Positions 1 through 11,527 of a DNA stretch of 64,000 nt are shown here, piece after piece. This DNA is from Blattamonas nauphoetae (lineage: Eukaryota; Preaxostyla; Oxymonadida). The stretch lies in the NCBI GenBank assembly GCA_033064195.1, contig JARBJD010000009.1, positions 124,001 through 188,000 of the forward strand. The letters are read 5' to 3'. Positions within the stretch are counted from its first letter, which is position 1. Every line of letters starts with the position of its first letter. The notes under the pieces were generated by a model, which made no database searches, was not told the DNA's origin, and saw nothing but the letters and a program-made list of their open reading frames with translations. Made by a program: the position numbers and the translations under genes.

Positions 1-1524
1 GAAATTATCAAAGCAGAGATCAACCATCTTCGAGAGCGGCTCAAACAAGTTGATGCCGACACTCGAACAGAGCTGGAAAGAATGAGCAAAAAGATGTTCC
101 CAGACAAGCAGAGCAGACAGGAAGGTGTTGCTCATCTGCTGTCGTTGTACCGAATGAAGCAGCGGGAAGGAATGGAGGAAGAAGACGACGAGATCATCGA
201 CGAGCAGCGCATGCAGCATCACCAGATTTGGATGGCAGAGGAGCTGCTGGGCGAGAACAGGATCGGCATCCAGATCATCCAACAGCTGGTCAGAGGCGAC
301 GCACCCGAAGAGCTCGACCAATCACCAGCACTGGAACTGACCGAAGAGCAACACTTCGAAGCCTGCCGACTCGTCCTTGAAGATCTTCACGACCCGTTCC
401 TGCTGAACGACGCTCGTCTGGCTGAGAAGGGAATGCACAGACAACTCGCTGAGCTCTCACCGCAGGAAGACGCAGCGGGTATTGTCAACCCGGACGACGC
501 AAACTTGTGGTCTCATCTGAACGACATGCGCGAACAGCGTTTAACTGTCGACGTCGAAATTGACGAGCTGATGAAGCACCTCGGCCAGCTCAACAGCCAC
601 AAAGCATTCCTCCAACAAACACTCAAGAATTTGGAGGAGTCGCAGAACGATCTGAAGAGACAACAACTTCGCGTGTCTGAGCAGACCCGATACGCTGACA
701 TCGACCTCGTCGTGCTTGTCCGTCTCCTCCAAGGTCAGGTTGAAGTCCCCCCTCAGCCGTGCCTGACATCGTACGGCGATGCTCTCGTGATCGACAGGCA
801 GGAAATCCTGAACCTCAACCACCGACTCCGCCAGCAAGCCCAGCACGCCCTCCAACTCCTCAAACACGCCGGGACCATCAACAAGTCCATTCACTGGCGG
901 AAGTGGGACATTGAGGCGACGAAGATGGCGATTGAGGATGAAGCCAACACAATCACAGACTTCCACATGTTGCGAGTGACGAAGGAGCTGCAGGAGATTG
1001 TACGGACGGGAGAAGACACACGATCGAAGAAGGAGGCCGACCAGCTGCGGAAGAAGGGTGAACATCTGAAGGAGACGTACATGAAGAAAATGGACGAAGT
1101 GTACAGGCAGGAAAAGATCCTGGAAAGGCAGATCAGGGCAAAGGAGGTTTGACTTCTCAACTTTATTTCATCCTTGTTACTCTTATGTTCTTTGTTCTCA
1201 TTTTGTCTTCCTTCATCGTCACTCTCCAATTTTTAGCAAGAAAATCACCAGCTGACCGAGCAGATTCACGACGTGACGGTGTCTGTGAAGCAGCGGCGGA
1301 AGGTGTATGAAATCCAAGCATCGAGATCGGCCCAGGACGACAAACGCGGATCGGACAAGCGGATGACAGAGATTATGACCGAAGGGAAGATGAAACTTCA
1401 AGCAAAGGAGCAGAAGGAGGCCATTGACAAGCTAACTGCTGAGGTGGAGAGGTTGCGGAGGAAAACTTTCTCAACGTTTGAGAACGTGAGAGGTGTTCAG
1501 TTTGGCAATGTTGACCAGAAGTAA
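1..1524 (+). CDS. CFAP43/CFAP44-like ciliary coiled-coil protein, 3' part (5' end outside window)
   Basis: The reading frame is open from base 1, so the start lies upstream. Two exons are visible, 1-1146 and 1237-1524. The 90-nt intron has donor GTTTGA and acceptor TTTTAG and keeps the phase. The product is almost all charged alpha-helix. Its C-terminal part contains LRVTKELQ, then a long heptad stretch ending with VERLRRKTFSTF. This order resembles the C-terminal coiled coil of the CFAP43/CFAP44 proteins, which tether inner-arm dynein heads to axonemal doublets. That assignment is from memory of family motifs. The N-terminal WD40 repeats that would settle it lie outside the window. Flagellate oxymonads have axonemes, so the role fits. 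Another coiled-coil axonemal or basal-body protein is the main alternative. Stop is TAA, and deoC follows about 140 bp later on the same strand. Confidence 0.5.
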
Positions 1525-1660
1525 TTAATTATCATCTCACAATCATCTTTTTTGAACATTTTGTGCTGTTTAAGTGACCATTTAAAGTGAGGTGATTCGT
1601 TTCTCCGGTTCTGGTGACAGATCAACCAAAAAACGGGGCGATCAGAATCCTAATCTCAAA

Positions 1661-2410
1661 ATGGCATCAATCAAAGATATTGCAAAGCGTGCTCTCTCAC
1701 TGATGGATCTTACTACCCTTCAGGACAACGACACAGACGAGGCTGTTATTGCCCTCTGTAAATCTGGAAAAACAGCCTTTGGTTGCCCCGCAGCTGTCTG
1801 TGTGTACCCACGTTTCGTCCCGATCGCCAAAAAGACTCTCCGTGAGCAGGGAACTCCAGAGGTTTTGGTTGCAACAGTTACAAACTTCCCTCACGGAAAT
1901 GACGATGTGGAAATTGCTGTTCTCGAAACGAAAGCCTCCATCGCGTACGGTGCTGATGAAGTTGACGTTGTCTTCCCATACCGTGCCCTTATTGCTGGAA
2001 ACGAACAAGTGGGATTTGACCTCGTCAAATCCTGCAAGGAAGTCTGCGCTGCTGCTGGAAAAGCCCTCAAAGTCATCATCGAAAGCGGAGAACTCAAAGA
2101 GCCAGCCCTCATCAAAAAGGCATCAGAGATCTCCATTCGTGCTGGTGCAGATTTTATGAAGACCTCAACTGGAAAGGTTAAGGTCAATGCCACACCTGAA
2201 GCAGCTGAAATCATGATTGGTGCCATCAAGGAGCAAAATGCCGGTGAAAAGGTTGGTTTCAAGGCTGCTGGGGGAGTTCGCACAGCTGAAGAAGCCAAGA
2301 CCTTCTTGGATATTGCCGACAGAATCATGGGAGAAGGATGGGCTGACAGCAAACACTTCCGATTTGGGGCATCAAGCCTTCTCGGCAATTTGATCAAAAC
2401 GCTTCAATAA
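1661..2410 (+). CDS. deoC: Deoxyribose-phosphate aldolase (DeoC, enterobacterial type)
   Basis: A 249-residue, intronless enzyme that splits 2-deoxyribose 5-phosphate into glyceraldehyde 3-phosphate and acetaldehyde in deoxynucleoside salvage. Nearly the whole chain matches the gammaproteobacterial form: [25 protein letters not shown] and [14 protein letters not shown] near the middle. The Schiff-base lysine is in DFMKTSTGK (about residue 168), and the second active-site lysine is in [10 protein letters not shown] (about residue 202). The ATG at 1661 is preferred because DeoC homology starts immediately after it ([11 protein letters not shown]). The frame stays open upstream to 1592 but without similarity. 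Length is close to the roughly 259 residues of E. coli DeoC. Flanking genes carry introns and are eukaryotic, so this looks like a gene acquired from bacteria. Cytosolic location is expected; no targeting extension is seen. Confidence 0.95.
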   Translation: MASIKDIAKRALSLMDLTTLQDNDTDEAVIALCKSGKTAFGCPAAVCVYPRFVPIAKKTLREQGTPEVLVATVTNFPHGNDDVEIAVLETKASIAYGADEVDVVFPYRALIAGNEQVGFDLVKSCKEVCAAAGKALKVIIESGELKEPALIKKASEISIRAGADFMKTSTGKVKVNATPEAAEIMIGAIKEQNAGEKVGFKAAGGVRTAEEAKTFLDIADRIMGEGWADSKHFRFGASSLLGNLIKTLQ

Positions 2411-2733
2411 GCCGATACTATACAGTTATTACTTCGTTTGGCCATTCCTCAACGCTTTCTTCTGAACCGTCTTAGTTCTGCACAATTTATTCTTGAAAGT
2501 CTCTGACCGAACTCATTTCATTGTTTTGTTGTCATTCCTGGCCACCTATCGTCCTTTTGTATTCCCTTGTGAAATGGGAAACCTTTTGAAATGAATCCGA
2601 CACACCGTTAACCACGATGGAATCTTTGATCTGTTGTCTCAGATATTCCCCTTTCAATCTGGATAGGTGACAAAATTTGTTGTTTAGAGTGATAGGTTAC
2701 GATCCCACCCGTTTGTTGTGAAACCAATCGAAA
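2411..2733. other. Intergenic region between deoC and the coiled-coil gene
   Basis: About 320 bp of AT-rich sequence with stops in all frames. It must hold the deoC 3' UTR and the promoter of the next gene. I see no RNA gene, repeat or clear promoter motif. Confidence 0.5.
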
Positions 2734-5700
2734 ATGGCTGGAGATGGTATATTTCCATTTTCTATCAACTTCATTTTATTGTTAATGTCCACTTTTTCAC
2801 TGAATTTTTGAAATATCTACATTTTTCTTCAAAATAATCAGGACAACCAAAACCAAAGAACCGGACACCAAATTCACGAACACCTAAACAAAATCCCACT
2901 GCAAAATCACCTCATGCAAATCCTTTTCTCTCTCGTTCCACTCCTCCGCAGACACGTACCCGTCCATCCACATCATCATCCAAAACACCAACAAAGTCAG
3001 CCAGGCAGCCTTCTCCACTATCAACAACGACAGTCGCTAAAACTCGTTCAAAAACGCCGACAAGAACTCGATCAGTGAGGTTTATCGAACCAAAACAGGA
3101 CGTATCGACACCTATTAGGTCACAATCATCACCACAGAAAGTCATTCGCACGTCACATCAAAACGAAGCCAGAAAACGCGACCATCATGCAACCATTTCT
3201 CTTCTTTTGACAGATTCTTTTATGGAAGATGCCTTTCAACTCAATAAACACGTTGCATCGAACTCACCACACGTCGCAAACCGTCGAACGCCAAATACCG
3301 AAGAGCTTCGCTGGAGCGGAATGACCTCTGAAGCACAGGAAGAAATCAAATTGTATCAACGATTGGAAGGAGAAAAAAACACATCACCATCACCACATCG
3401 CAGAAGAGACCGATGGAACGACCATGAGGTAATGCTAGGGATCCGAAAACAACGAGAAGCTGATCTTACTCGACAGAAAAAGGAAGAGGAGAGAAGACTA
3501 CGTGAAATTGAATCTAAGCGACAAGAAATCGAAAGGCTTCTTCGAGAAGAAGAAGAAAGAAAACTGGAAAAGGAGGTCAAAAGAGCGGAACTACTGACTC
3601 CAGAGGTGGGTGTGTTCGAAAAGTACGTAAACCAATCTGGTCAGAGACGCCCAAAACGACGGGACGATCGAGATATTCCGGGTCCTGATCAGAAATCTCA
3701 AAACCAACCTCGTCCTTATGCCACAGAAGAATTAACTCGTCATTCATCCAAAAGTGCGACATATGATGCTTTATCTGGACAAAGAAACCTAGGATCATCT
3801 GTTCAGAGTCCCTCTGTCGTAACACCGCAGATTGAACTGGACATCAGAGACCAGAGAACTTCAGGCAAACCAGAAGGTTCTTCTCAAAGGAATCGTGAAG
3901 AACAACATTTTTTGTCAAGACACAACCATGATCATAATCATGAAATCGATTATAGTGCCAAGGGAAGCGTGGAAAGAGATTCTGAGGACTCTGCGAACAA
4001 AGGAGGGAAATCATCTCCCAATGAAAAAGAAACGACAGAGAATAGGATGAAGAGAGCACATGATCTTCTCAGCTCAATTCACGAGGAACGAAAAGGGAGG
4101 AAAGACTATTCACCAATCAGTCCATCACAATCCCGCTTTTCTGTCGATGACAAAACCCAAACAACGGAACCTGTTCAAGAAATGAACCAAGACCTCATCG
4201 AAGTCGATCCCCATAACGATTCCATCGAGATGGTTGAGATCCAAACAGACCCAGAGGAACAATCATGGCCAAAGCATGAGCAGGATTGGAGAGTCCGGAA
4301 TAGAACCCACGAAGAACTTGAGGACTACCCCCCACAGCGACCCAGTCTGAGTCAGAGCGAGAGGATGGGGACAGAATCGATGAACAGACATCGAACAGAA
4401 CAGATTTTGCGAGAGAGAAGGATGAGACAACAGCCTGACGAGCCATCTGCAGGTGACGGAAAAACGAGAACAACCGAGACAAGAATCGAAGAGAAGACCG
4501 ACGAGGTGACCGACCAAACGATGGATGTTCTGGAAAAATGGAGAAAGAAGCAAAGAGAAGAGAAAGAGCGAAAGATGAAGGAAGAAGAAAGCATCCAAAT
4601 CACACACCAAAGGGAGCAGGAACGGAGAGAGATCGAAGAGGAGAAATGGAGACAGGAACGAAAATTGCAGGAAGCAATCATCCAACAAGAAAAGGCGAGA
4701 CGAATGGAAGAACTGAGGAAACAGGAAGAATCACACAAAAGAGAACCAAACAGATATTCAACCCTCCCAGTCGCCGAAGAGCCAGCCCATCCTGTCAAGG
4801 AAAATGCAGTCGATTTCAAGACAGAAGAGATTCGAGAGGACAGACATGCAGAAACAAGAAAGTCAGAAACAGCTGAAGACATTCTGGCTAACATCCGCGA
4901 ACGAGTTCGAAAGCGGATGGAAGATGAGAAGAACCAGAAACGAGCGGAGGAAGAAGCGAAGCGGGCCGCAGAGGAGAAGGAGAGAAGAGAAAGAGACATC
5001 CACCAAAGAGAAGCAGAACGACGGAAGGAGGAGGCAGAACTCCTCGCTCTGGACGAACAAATCAAAGAAGAAACTCGGAAACAACAAGCCGAAAGCAATC
5101 TTCCTCCAACTCAAACTTACCCAATCCACAACTCCAAATCCCAGCGCACTTCACACTCTCCCGTCATCCCCTCATCATCCAATCACCCTCGCACAGATTC
5201 ATCAACACCAGCCATCTCATCATCTCCTCCTCCTTTATCTCGCCAAAGTCAATCCAAACAGCCCCCAACCGAAGACTCTTCCATTGGCGAGAACCTGCCT
5301 GACGCACAAGAAACCCTGTCACCGGATTCGGATGAGATGATATTCTCTCCCACCCCGTCCTCCATCTCTCCTTCACACGACGTATCCATGATGAGATCTG
5401 ACCCAGCACCCAATCTGATGCTCGTTCCGTACACACCTGTCTCTGTTTCGAACCTCACATCGCCACCCCGCCCACCGACCACCAATCAGCCATCCCTCTC
5501 GAATTTGACCGAGTCGCCTTCTCGACCACAGTGTCGGATGAGCACCAGTGGGTGGATTGGAATGGCTGGCGAGGGAGAGGAAGCAATCGTGAACCAGCTA
5601 ATCGGAGAAACAATCGCAAGATTCTTCTTTGACGCCACAGCTCGAGCAGCCGAGCAGGAAGGAACAGATCCGATCCTGAATGACAGGACACAGACACGAG

Positions 5701-6134
5701 ATTGGCGGGAGGAAATGAGGAAGCGAAGGGAGCGGGCTCCGATCGGCGGAACAGGCTCTCCACCTCGCGAATCAACGATCGACTCACCAAAGGAGAACAT
5801 CGTTTCAGGAAGCAGCTCTGCTCAGAACAGTGCGGAGGACCGAATCACAGCCCGCTTCACTCGAACCAATCTGCCGACAAAAGTCCACTCCCCAGTGTTC
5901 CCATCTGCCATCTCATCGCCAAGCAAGTATTCACCGCCTCAACAAACAACACAAATCAGACACAACACTTCACCTTCCACTCAATCCATTCCCTTTTATG
6001 CTTCACCCCCTCCGACAGAGTCTGCAGCCAATCCCTCGTCGTTCTCGTCTCATCGTGAAACTCAACAGGAGGATCTTCTGATGGAGAGAATCAACCGACG
6101 AATCGGTGCACTTCAGAAAAGATTACAGGTCTGA
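2734..6134 (+). CDS. Large charged coiled-coil protein, function unknown
   Basis: Two exons: a 13-nt first exon 2734-2746 (ATG GCT GGA GAT G) and 2842-6134. They are joined over a 95-nt intron (donor GTATAT, acceptor AATCAG) that keeps phase and gives 1101 residues. The start is chosen because the exon 2 frame is open to the acceptor and has no earlier ATG. The N-terminus is Pro/Thr/Ser/Arg-rich and disordered. Residues of roughly 110-190 and 470-670 are Glu/Arg/Lys-rich coiled coil with motifs such as REIEEEKWRQER. A Ser/Pro-rich linker follows, then a short hydrophobic helix (VNQLIGETIARFFFDATARA) in an otherwise charged region, and a final helix. The composition resembles centrosomal or basal-body coiled-coil proteins, but I recognise no family. 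Some C-terminal sequence may be missing: the stop TGA lies inside GTCTGATC, which could itself be a donor. Confidence 0.75.
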
Positions 6135-6785
6135 TCTTTCAACTTCTCAGAGCTTTCAGAATGGATAATGACACTCTGCGTGACTTGTCAGAACAACGAC
6201 TCGATTTCTACACAATCACTTCTGTCGGGAGAAGATGAGAGAAATGCACTTCTGGTTATGTATGAGTCATCCTGTCTATCACCAAAGATTGAATCGACAA
6301 ATGTCGTCTGCGAGAGCACCTTTTCTTTTTTCTAGTTCTTAACTTCATACTTTTGTCATGATTGATTAAAACGATGTACGGCATTGTTTCATCATCACCA
6401 AAAAAGTTCCAACATTCTCTGACATGGCATCCCGTTAACTTTTTAATTCATTTTCACTAACTCTTATTTTTTGTCGTTGTCGTGGAACAACATACATTTT
6501 ATCGTTGTTTGAGTCTATTTCCACTTCAAATAGGTGATATATTAATCTTGAGAAATGAATCATGGACTTTAGAATGTCAAATTGTTAATTCTCCTGGATC
6601 GACGCACTCAGGTCTCCCCCAGAATAATATTTTCATTCCACCCTTCTCCTTTGTTTTGCCATCGATCATTTGTTTGCGACACCTTCCTGTCTGTAGCGTC
6701 AGTACTTGATGTCTCATGGTTTCTATTCTTGTTTTTAAGCTCTTCCGTTCTCCTCATTTGTTTCAACATCATCGTTCAGGATCGC
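6135..6785. other. Intergenic region
   Basis: About 650 bp of AT-rich sequence. Short open frames at 6482-6709 and 6582-6920 have no convincing coding character. I see no RNA gene or mobile element. The promoter of the gene starting at 6786 should lie here. Confidence 0.4.
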
Positions 6786-9700
6786 ATGAAATCGGGAGGA
6801 TCCAGACGCGGACTAAAGGAGGCCATCCGAATTCTGATGTTTCTTTTGAAGAAATGTCTGTTTTGTGACTTTTTGTTCATACTCCATCATCTCAAACTGA
6901 ACTTGCAGGTCTGGTCTTAAGCAGGTATCAAAACCCTTCTCCATTTTTATTTCAAATTCTCCCCTAGTTTGAGGATGAACCTCTGACTTCTGATCTATAC
7001 GATACTTCAAAACGGCGAGTTCTTCGTCCAAGAGCAAAACCACCATCCTCTCCGCCAGCAAGAAAGTCATCGGATTCATCAGATGGACATTGTTCGAGTG
7101 ACGATGAATTTTATCCAAAATCTGTTCCTAGACGCTCTTCATCCACTTTACTTCCACCTGCAAGGACCCAATTAAGGAAGCCAATATTCACCTTGAATAT
7201 GATGTCTCTCGCAAATGATGAAGATCTCCTGAATCAAGAAACTCAAATGATGGATGATATTGATGAACTCAATGCAGAAACACAGCTTCAACCGTCATTT
7301 TCTCTCATCAGTCGCAGACCAACCATTTCATTCAGCAAATCAGAACCCTCCATCGAAACATACGACCCCAAAAAAGTTAACTCAGTTCCCTTCAACGATA
7401 CGGATCAAGTCTCCTGAGCCAGAATCTTCAGACGAGTACGAATCACCACTGTCTCCGTGGGCAGACAACCCTCCCCACTTGACGTCCCCCATCCATCGTC
7501 CTCCTTCAGAAAAGCTGTCAGACGGTGTGAGTGACATTTCCCCACCGCTTCCCCTCTCCTCCACCTCCAAACACGTCACACTGGGCAGTCTGTCGAGTTC
7601 GTCCAATTCCAGAATTCTTCCCGACGATGACATCGAACCTGTCTCTCCACTTGGCTCACAACTCTCACCTCCACCCCGTGCCTCCCTTCCTCTCCTCAGC
7701 CATCGTCTTCAATCATCCCTTTTCACCTCAGCCCCATCCATGCCAGCCTCCCAACGACCAACACGCTTTTCTCAGATGCTCCCTCCTGTCACAAGGAAAC
7801 CGGGCAAGATGTCTCAGTCACAGCGCTACACACCACTCAGCTTTGGAAGCCCACAGAGCAGAAAGCCTGAATCGACTCAATCGTCATCATTCACGTCATC
7901 GTTGGTCTCCACCGAGTCACAACTCACTCCGCTTGATTTCAGACATTCACAACTTCGCTTTGAGTCGCAAGACGAGACCAAGCTTCTATCGCCAGTGATC
8001 GACGATGCGTTGTTCTCTCCCGATGTGTCCATCAACTCACAAACCTCTCGTCCAACCACTTTCCACCCAACCCCCTTCCCATCCATCATGGAGTCTGTCA
8101 ACACTCAGTCCATCCCCGACGATCTCGCCACACCCATCAAATACACACAAATCGACCCAATCGAGACCATCACCCCTCTCACTCGGACAGGATTTGCGAC
8201 GCCGGAGCAACATCTTCTTCACACTGTCTCGCCCAAAGAGGAGAAGACACTCGCCGAAGCACTGACAGAGTTCACGGAAGCGGTGGTGATTGAGAGCGAC
8301 TCAGAATCTGAGGATTTGATGGCCATTCAGTCCCCAATCGACACTCCACACAAAGACACACACACAAGCACTCTCAAGTCGATCAAATCACCTCCAGCCT
8401 TCTTCTCCGAATCGTCGTCCAACAGGCCAATCATCATCTCCTCATCATCCAACGCACTCGAGTCCCAGTCCTCGTCAGGGATGACGGATTCAGGGTCACC
8501 AACTGGACAATACTGCCTCTACTCGCTTGCAGAAGAGCCGAGCCACTTTCAGTTCGACTCTCCAACGAGACGCCCTCGCCATACTCGCAATCTTGTCTTC
8601 CTCCTTCCGACATTCCAACGGCTTGACCAACCGATGTCGTGCAGACTCCAATACTTCACATCCAACCAACCAGTCCCTGTCCCTTTCCACCAGAAACATA
8701 AGTCAACATTCATTCTGTATTCCTCGTCGATCAAAGAGTATCCCTTCCTCGCCTCGTTCGTCGCCAACCGAAGGATGTCTCTCTGGATGGTCCCACAAGC
8801 AGAGGCCAAACCGATCATGCTCACCTCGCTCGCCGTCGATGACTACTCCTCGCTCCTCAACACTTCCACCTCGCTCGAGCCATTTATGACCCATTTTGTC
8901 TCTCACAACATTTTTCTTGTGTTTTGCCGGAGTTTCACAATCGACGAGCAGATTGTGGTGCCAATGGAGAAGGAACCGCCTCACGAGGAAGAATCTCGGC
9001 AAAACAATCATTTGGACGACGAGCCGATCCTTCCCATGCAAGCTCTCGTAGCCGATGAAGCAGAAACACATCTCCGATCAGAGGACGACGTCATCTCTCT
9101 GCTCAGCAACCAAGACATCCCATCCCAGAAGAACCAGACACCAGAGTCAGTCCGCCCGAACTCTCTCACGTCAGATGAACGGCCCTCCGCCAACACACAG
9201 TCAAACAACACCTCGCCGACATCTCCACCGTCTCACAATCCACCACAGCCTGTCGCTCATTTCAACCCATTCTCTCCGAACAGATACACACACATCTCCC
9301 AAGCCGACCACGACTACGATTCGTACATCGATCTCGACACCCAACCACTGCGCACACAAACACTCTCCCTCGCCGCTCCGAAGCCTCTCCGACAGTCGCG
9401 CACCTCAACCAGACTGGATGAGCAGGAACGGGATTCAGACACTTCACTGTATCTCTCGATGAGCAACAAAAATCGAGGGGGACCACAAGTGTTCTCAGAT
9501 CTGAGCAACAATCCGTACATCTCCCAACACGCTCAACGAAGGCATGTCTCGTCGTTTGAGATCCCCGATGGGGCGATGATTCCTCCATCCTCGTTCGGAA
9601 GCAATTCCACGAACACTCCATATTATTCAAGTCAGAAATCACAGCACGCCTCACAGACACAGAGCTCATCTCAATCGCAAAACACACTCACCCACTCTCA

Positions 9701-11255
9701 GCTCAGTCGGATGACCCCGCACACGTATCGAGCATACCACGACAAACGGAAGGAGAAGAAGAACGGAGTGAAGAGCATCCTCGTCCAGTTCACAGACGGC
9801 ATCCGCTACGCTGACATCCCTCTCATCGCGCGGAACAAGAAAGACCGGCCTCAACACGGCCGCATCACAAGCGCGATGAAAGCACAGTTTCTGAAGCAGA
9901 TGAAGGAGAAGAGCCAGCTCAAGCAGAACAGCGGGTCTCAATCGGGGACGAGGGGTTCGGCCAGTTTGGAGACAGATCAATCGACAGCAGCACAATCCGA
10001 TTCAACAGAAACGGAGACGCAGACCGACTCGAGTGAGACTCCGACACTATCTGACTCGACACAAACCCAAACTCAATCCGATTCTGAAACCTCCTCAGAT
10101 TCGACCGAAGAAGAATCCGATTCTGGTTCCAGACCGACAATGCTTCGTGATCCTCCTGCGAACAGTCAAGACAAGAATGAAGGCAGTGGCGAGCAAATAG
10201 AGGCCGACGAATCAGACCAAACTGAGCCTTCTTCAGTTCCTAGCACTCCCTCCAAATCACCTCTGTCGCTGGTTGTGTTCAGATTAGATGGACGAGAACC
10301 AGTTCTTTTGGGTCAAGGCGAGGTCTCCATCGCGAAACGCCCGCGACTGTTTCATCCACTCGTCTCATCAATCACTCATGAAACACCACACACTGTCACC
10401 ATCTCAACTGCCGTCTCTTTCTGCTCCCACAATCTCTACTTTCTCCGCCAAACACTTCAGACCGTCTCTCAGACACCAGATCTCCATCACCTCGAAAAGA
10501 TCAAGTTGGATCCCAATGCTACGGAAATCAGCCCTTCCTCTCTTTCTCTCCCAAAACCAAAGACAAAATGGAGGATTCAACATCGAACTGAAATAGCTCC
10601 GAACCCCGCACACAGTCTCCCCCCATCCACACATCCAAAGTGCAAGTTCACCTCTCCTCTCACATCACTGCTCCTGTTGGAAGCAACAAACCGCGTCTTC
10701 CAAGTCATCATGCCCGTCAAAACACTCGGAATCAAGCGGACCCCACAAAAAGATATTCGGCGTGCTCCCTCACTCCCCAAGTCTGTTCTGGGCGAAGATC
10801 CCGAGTGTGTCTGTCTGGCAGCAGTCGCAGACAAACACCTTCATTTGTGGTTGCCTCTCACAACTGCTGGGATTGTGGGGCCAACGTCTCATCGATCAGT
10901 CTCGATCCGCTCTCTCGTCCAGCTTCTTCAGGAGAGGTCACTCGCCTCTGGTGTCCTCAAAGATACGATCACTCTCTCACCTCTCCCAAAATTATACACA
11001 AACCTTGAATCGGGAATTGTGCTTCATTCGTCGGGGAATCTGATGTCTCGTGGACATTCGTTCTCTCTGATGTTGACTGGGGAGATAGAAGACGCTCCCC
11101 GCCTGTCGAGAAATGAAGAAAATGCTCAGAAACGCAAATTTTCGTTCTTACTTCCACGAATGTATTCATTTAAGATCGGATTGACGATCGTCTTCTGTTC
11201 AAATTCCTTTGTTCAGCTTGAACTTCGCCATTCTTCATTTACACTTCATAATTGA
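6786..11255 (+). CDS. Long Ser/Thr/Pro-rich protein of unknown function (one unresolved frame change)
   Basis: The proposed start is ATG 6786. Exon 1 (6786-6838) joins a 16-nt exon (6909-6924) and then the main exon from 6968. Donors are GTTTCT and GTATCA, with phases kept, giving MKSGGSRRGLKEAIRIL then MSGLKQFEDEP. The frame from 6968 reaches a stop near 7415, while the strong downstream frame is open from about 7254 to 11255, one frame over. The change must fall between about 7290 and 7430. Either a short intron or a one-base error in the A-run at 7370-7375 would explain it. The product, about 1400 residues, is dominated by Ser, Thr, Pro and Gln and is mostly disordered. Around 9720-9900 there is an ordered basic patch (GVKSILVQFTDGIRYADIPL). 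The last 330 residues look more globular. No family is recognised. Confidence 0.65.
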
Positions 11256-11527
11256 TACCCTTGCAAACTCTACTCTCTTTTGACAGTTGACTATCCACAT
11301 TTTTCTCTTCCCTGCCTCCGTTCTTACAGAAATCCACAAGAAACCATCCATCAACATTTTATAAGGATTAAGAATGATCCTAGTGGCGAAAATCGTTGAG
11401 ATCACTGTCAATGAGATACAAAATATAACCTCAGGATGACGGCGTGATCTATTGCAGATTCTTGTACCATCGGTATTTTCATGGTTCGATCGGTCAACAT
11501 CCACCGTCCAATCGATATTTCTTAAAA

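Noticed and set aside
1592-1660. N-terminal extension of DeoC, possibly a targeting peptide
   Set aside because: The frame is open but begins with GTG, has no similarity, and a good ATG lies exactly where family homology starts.
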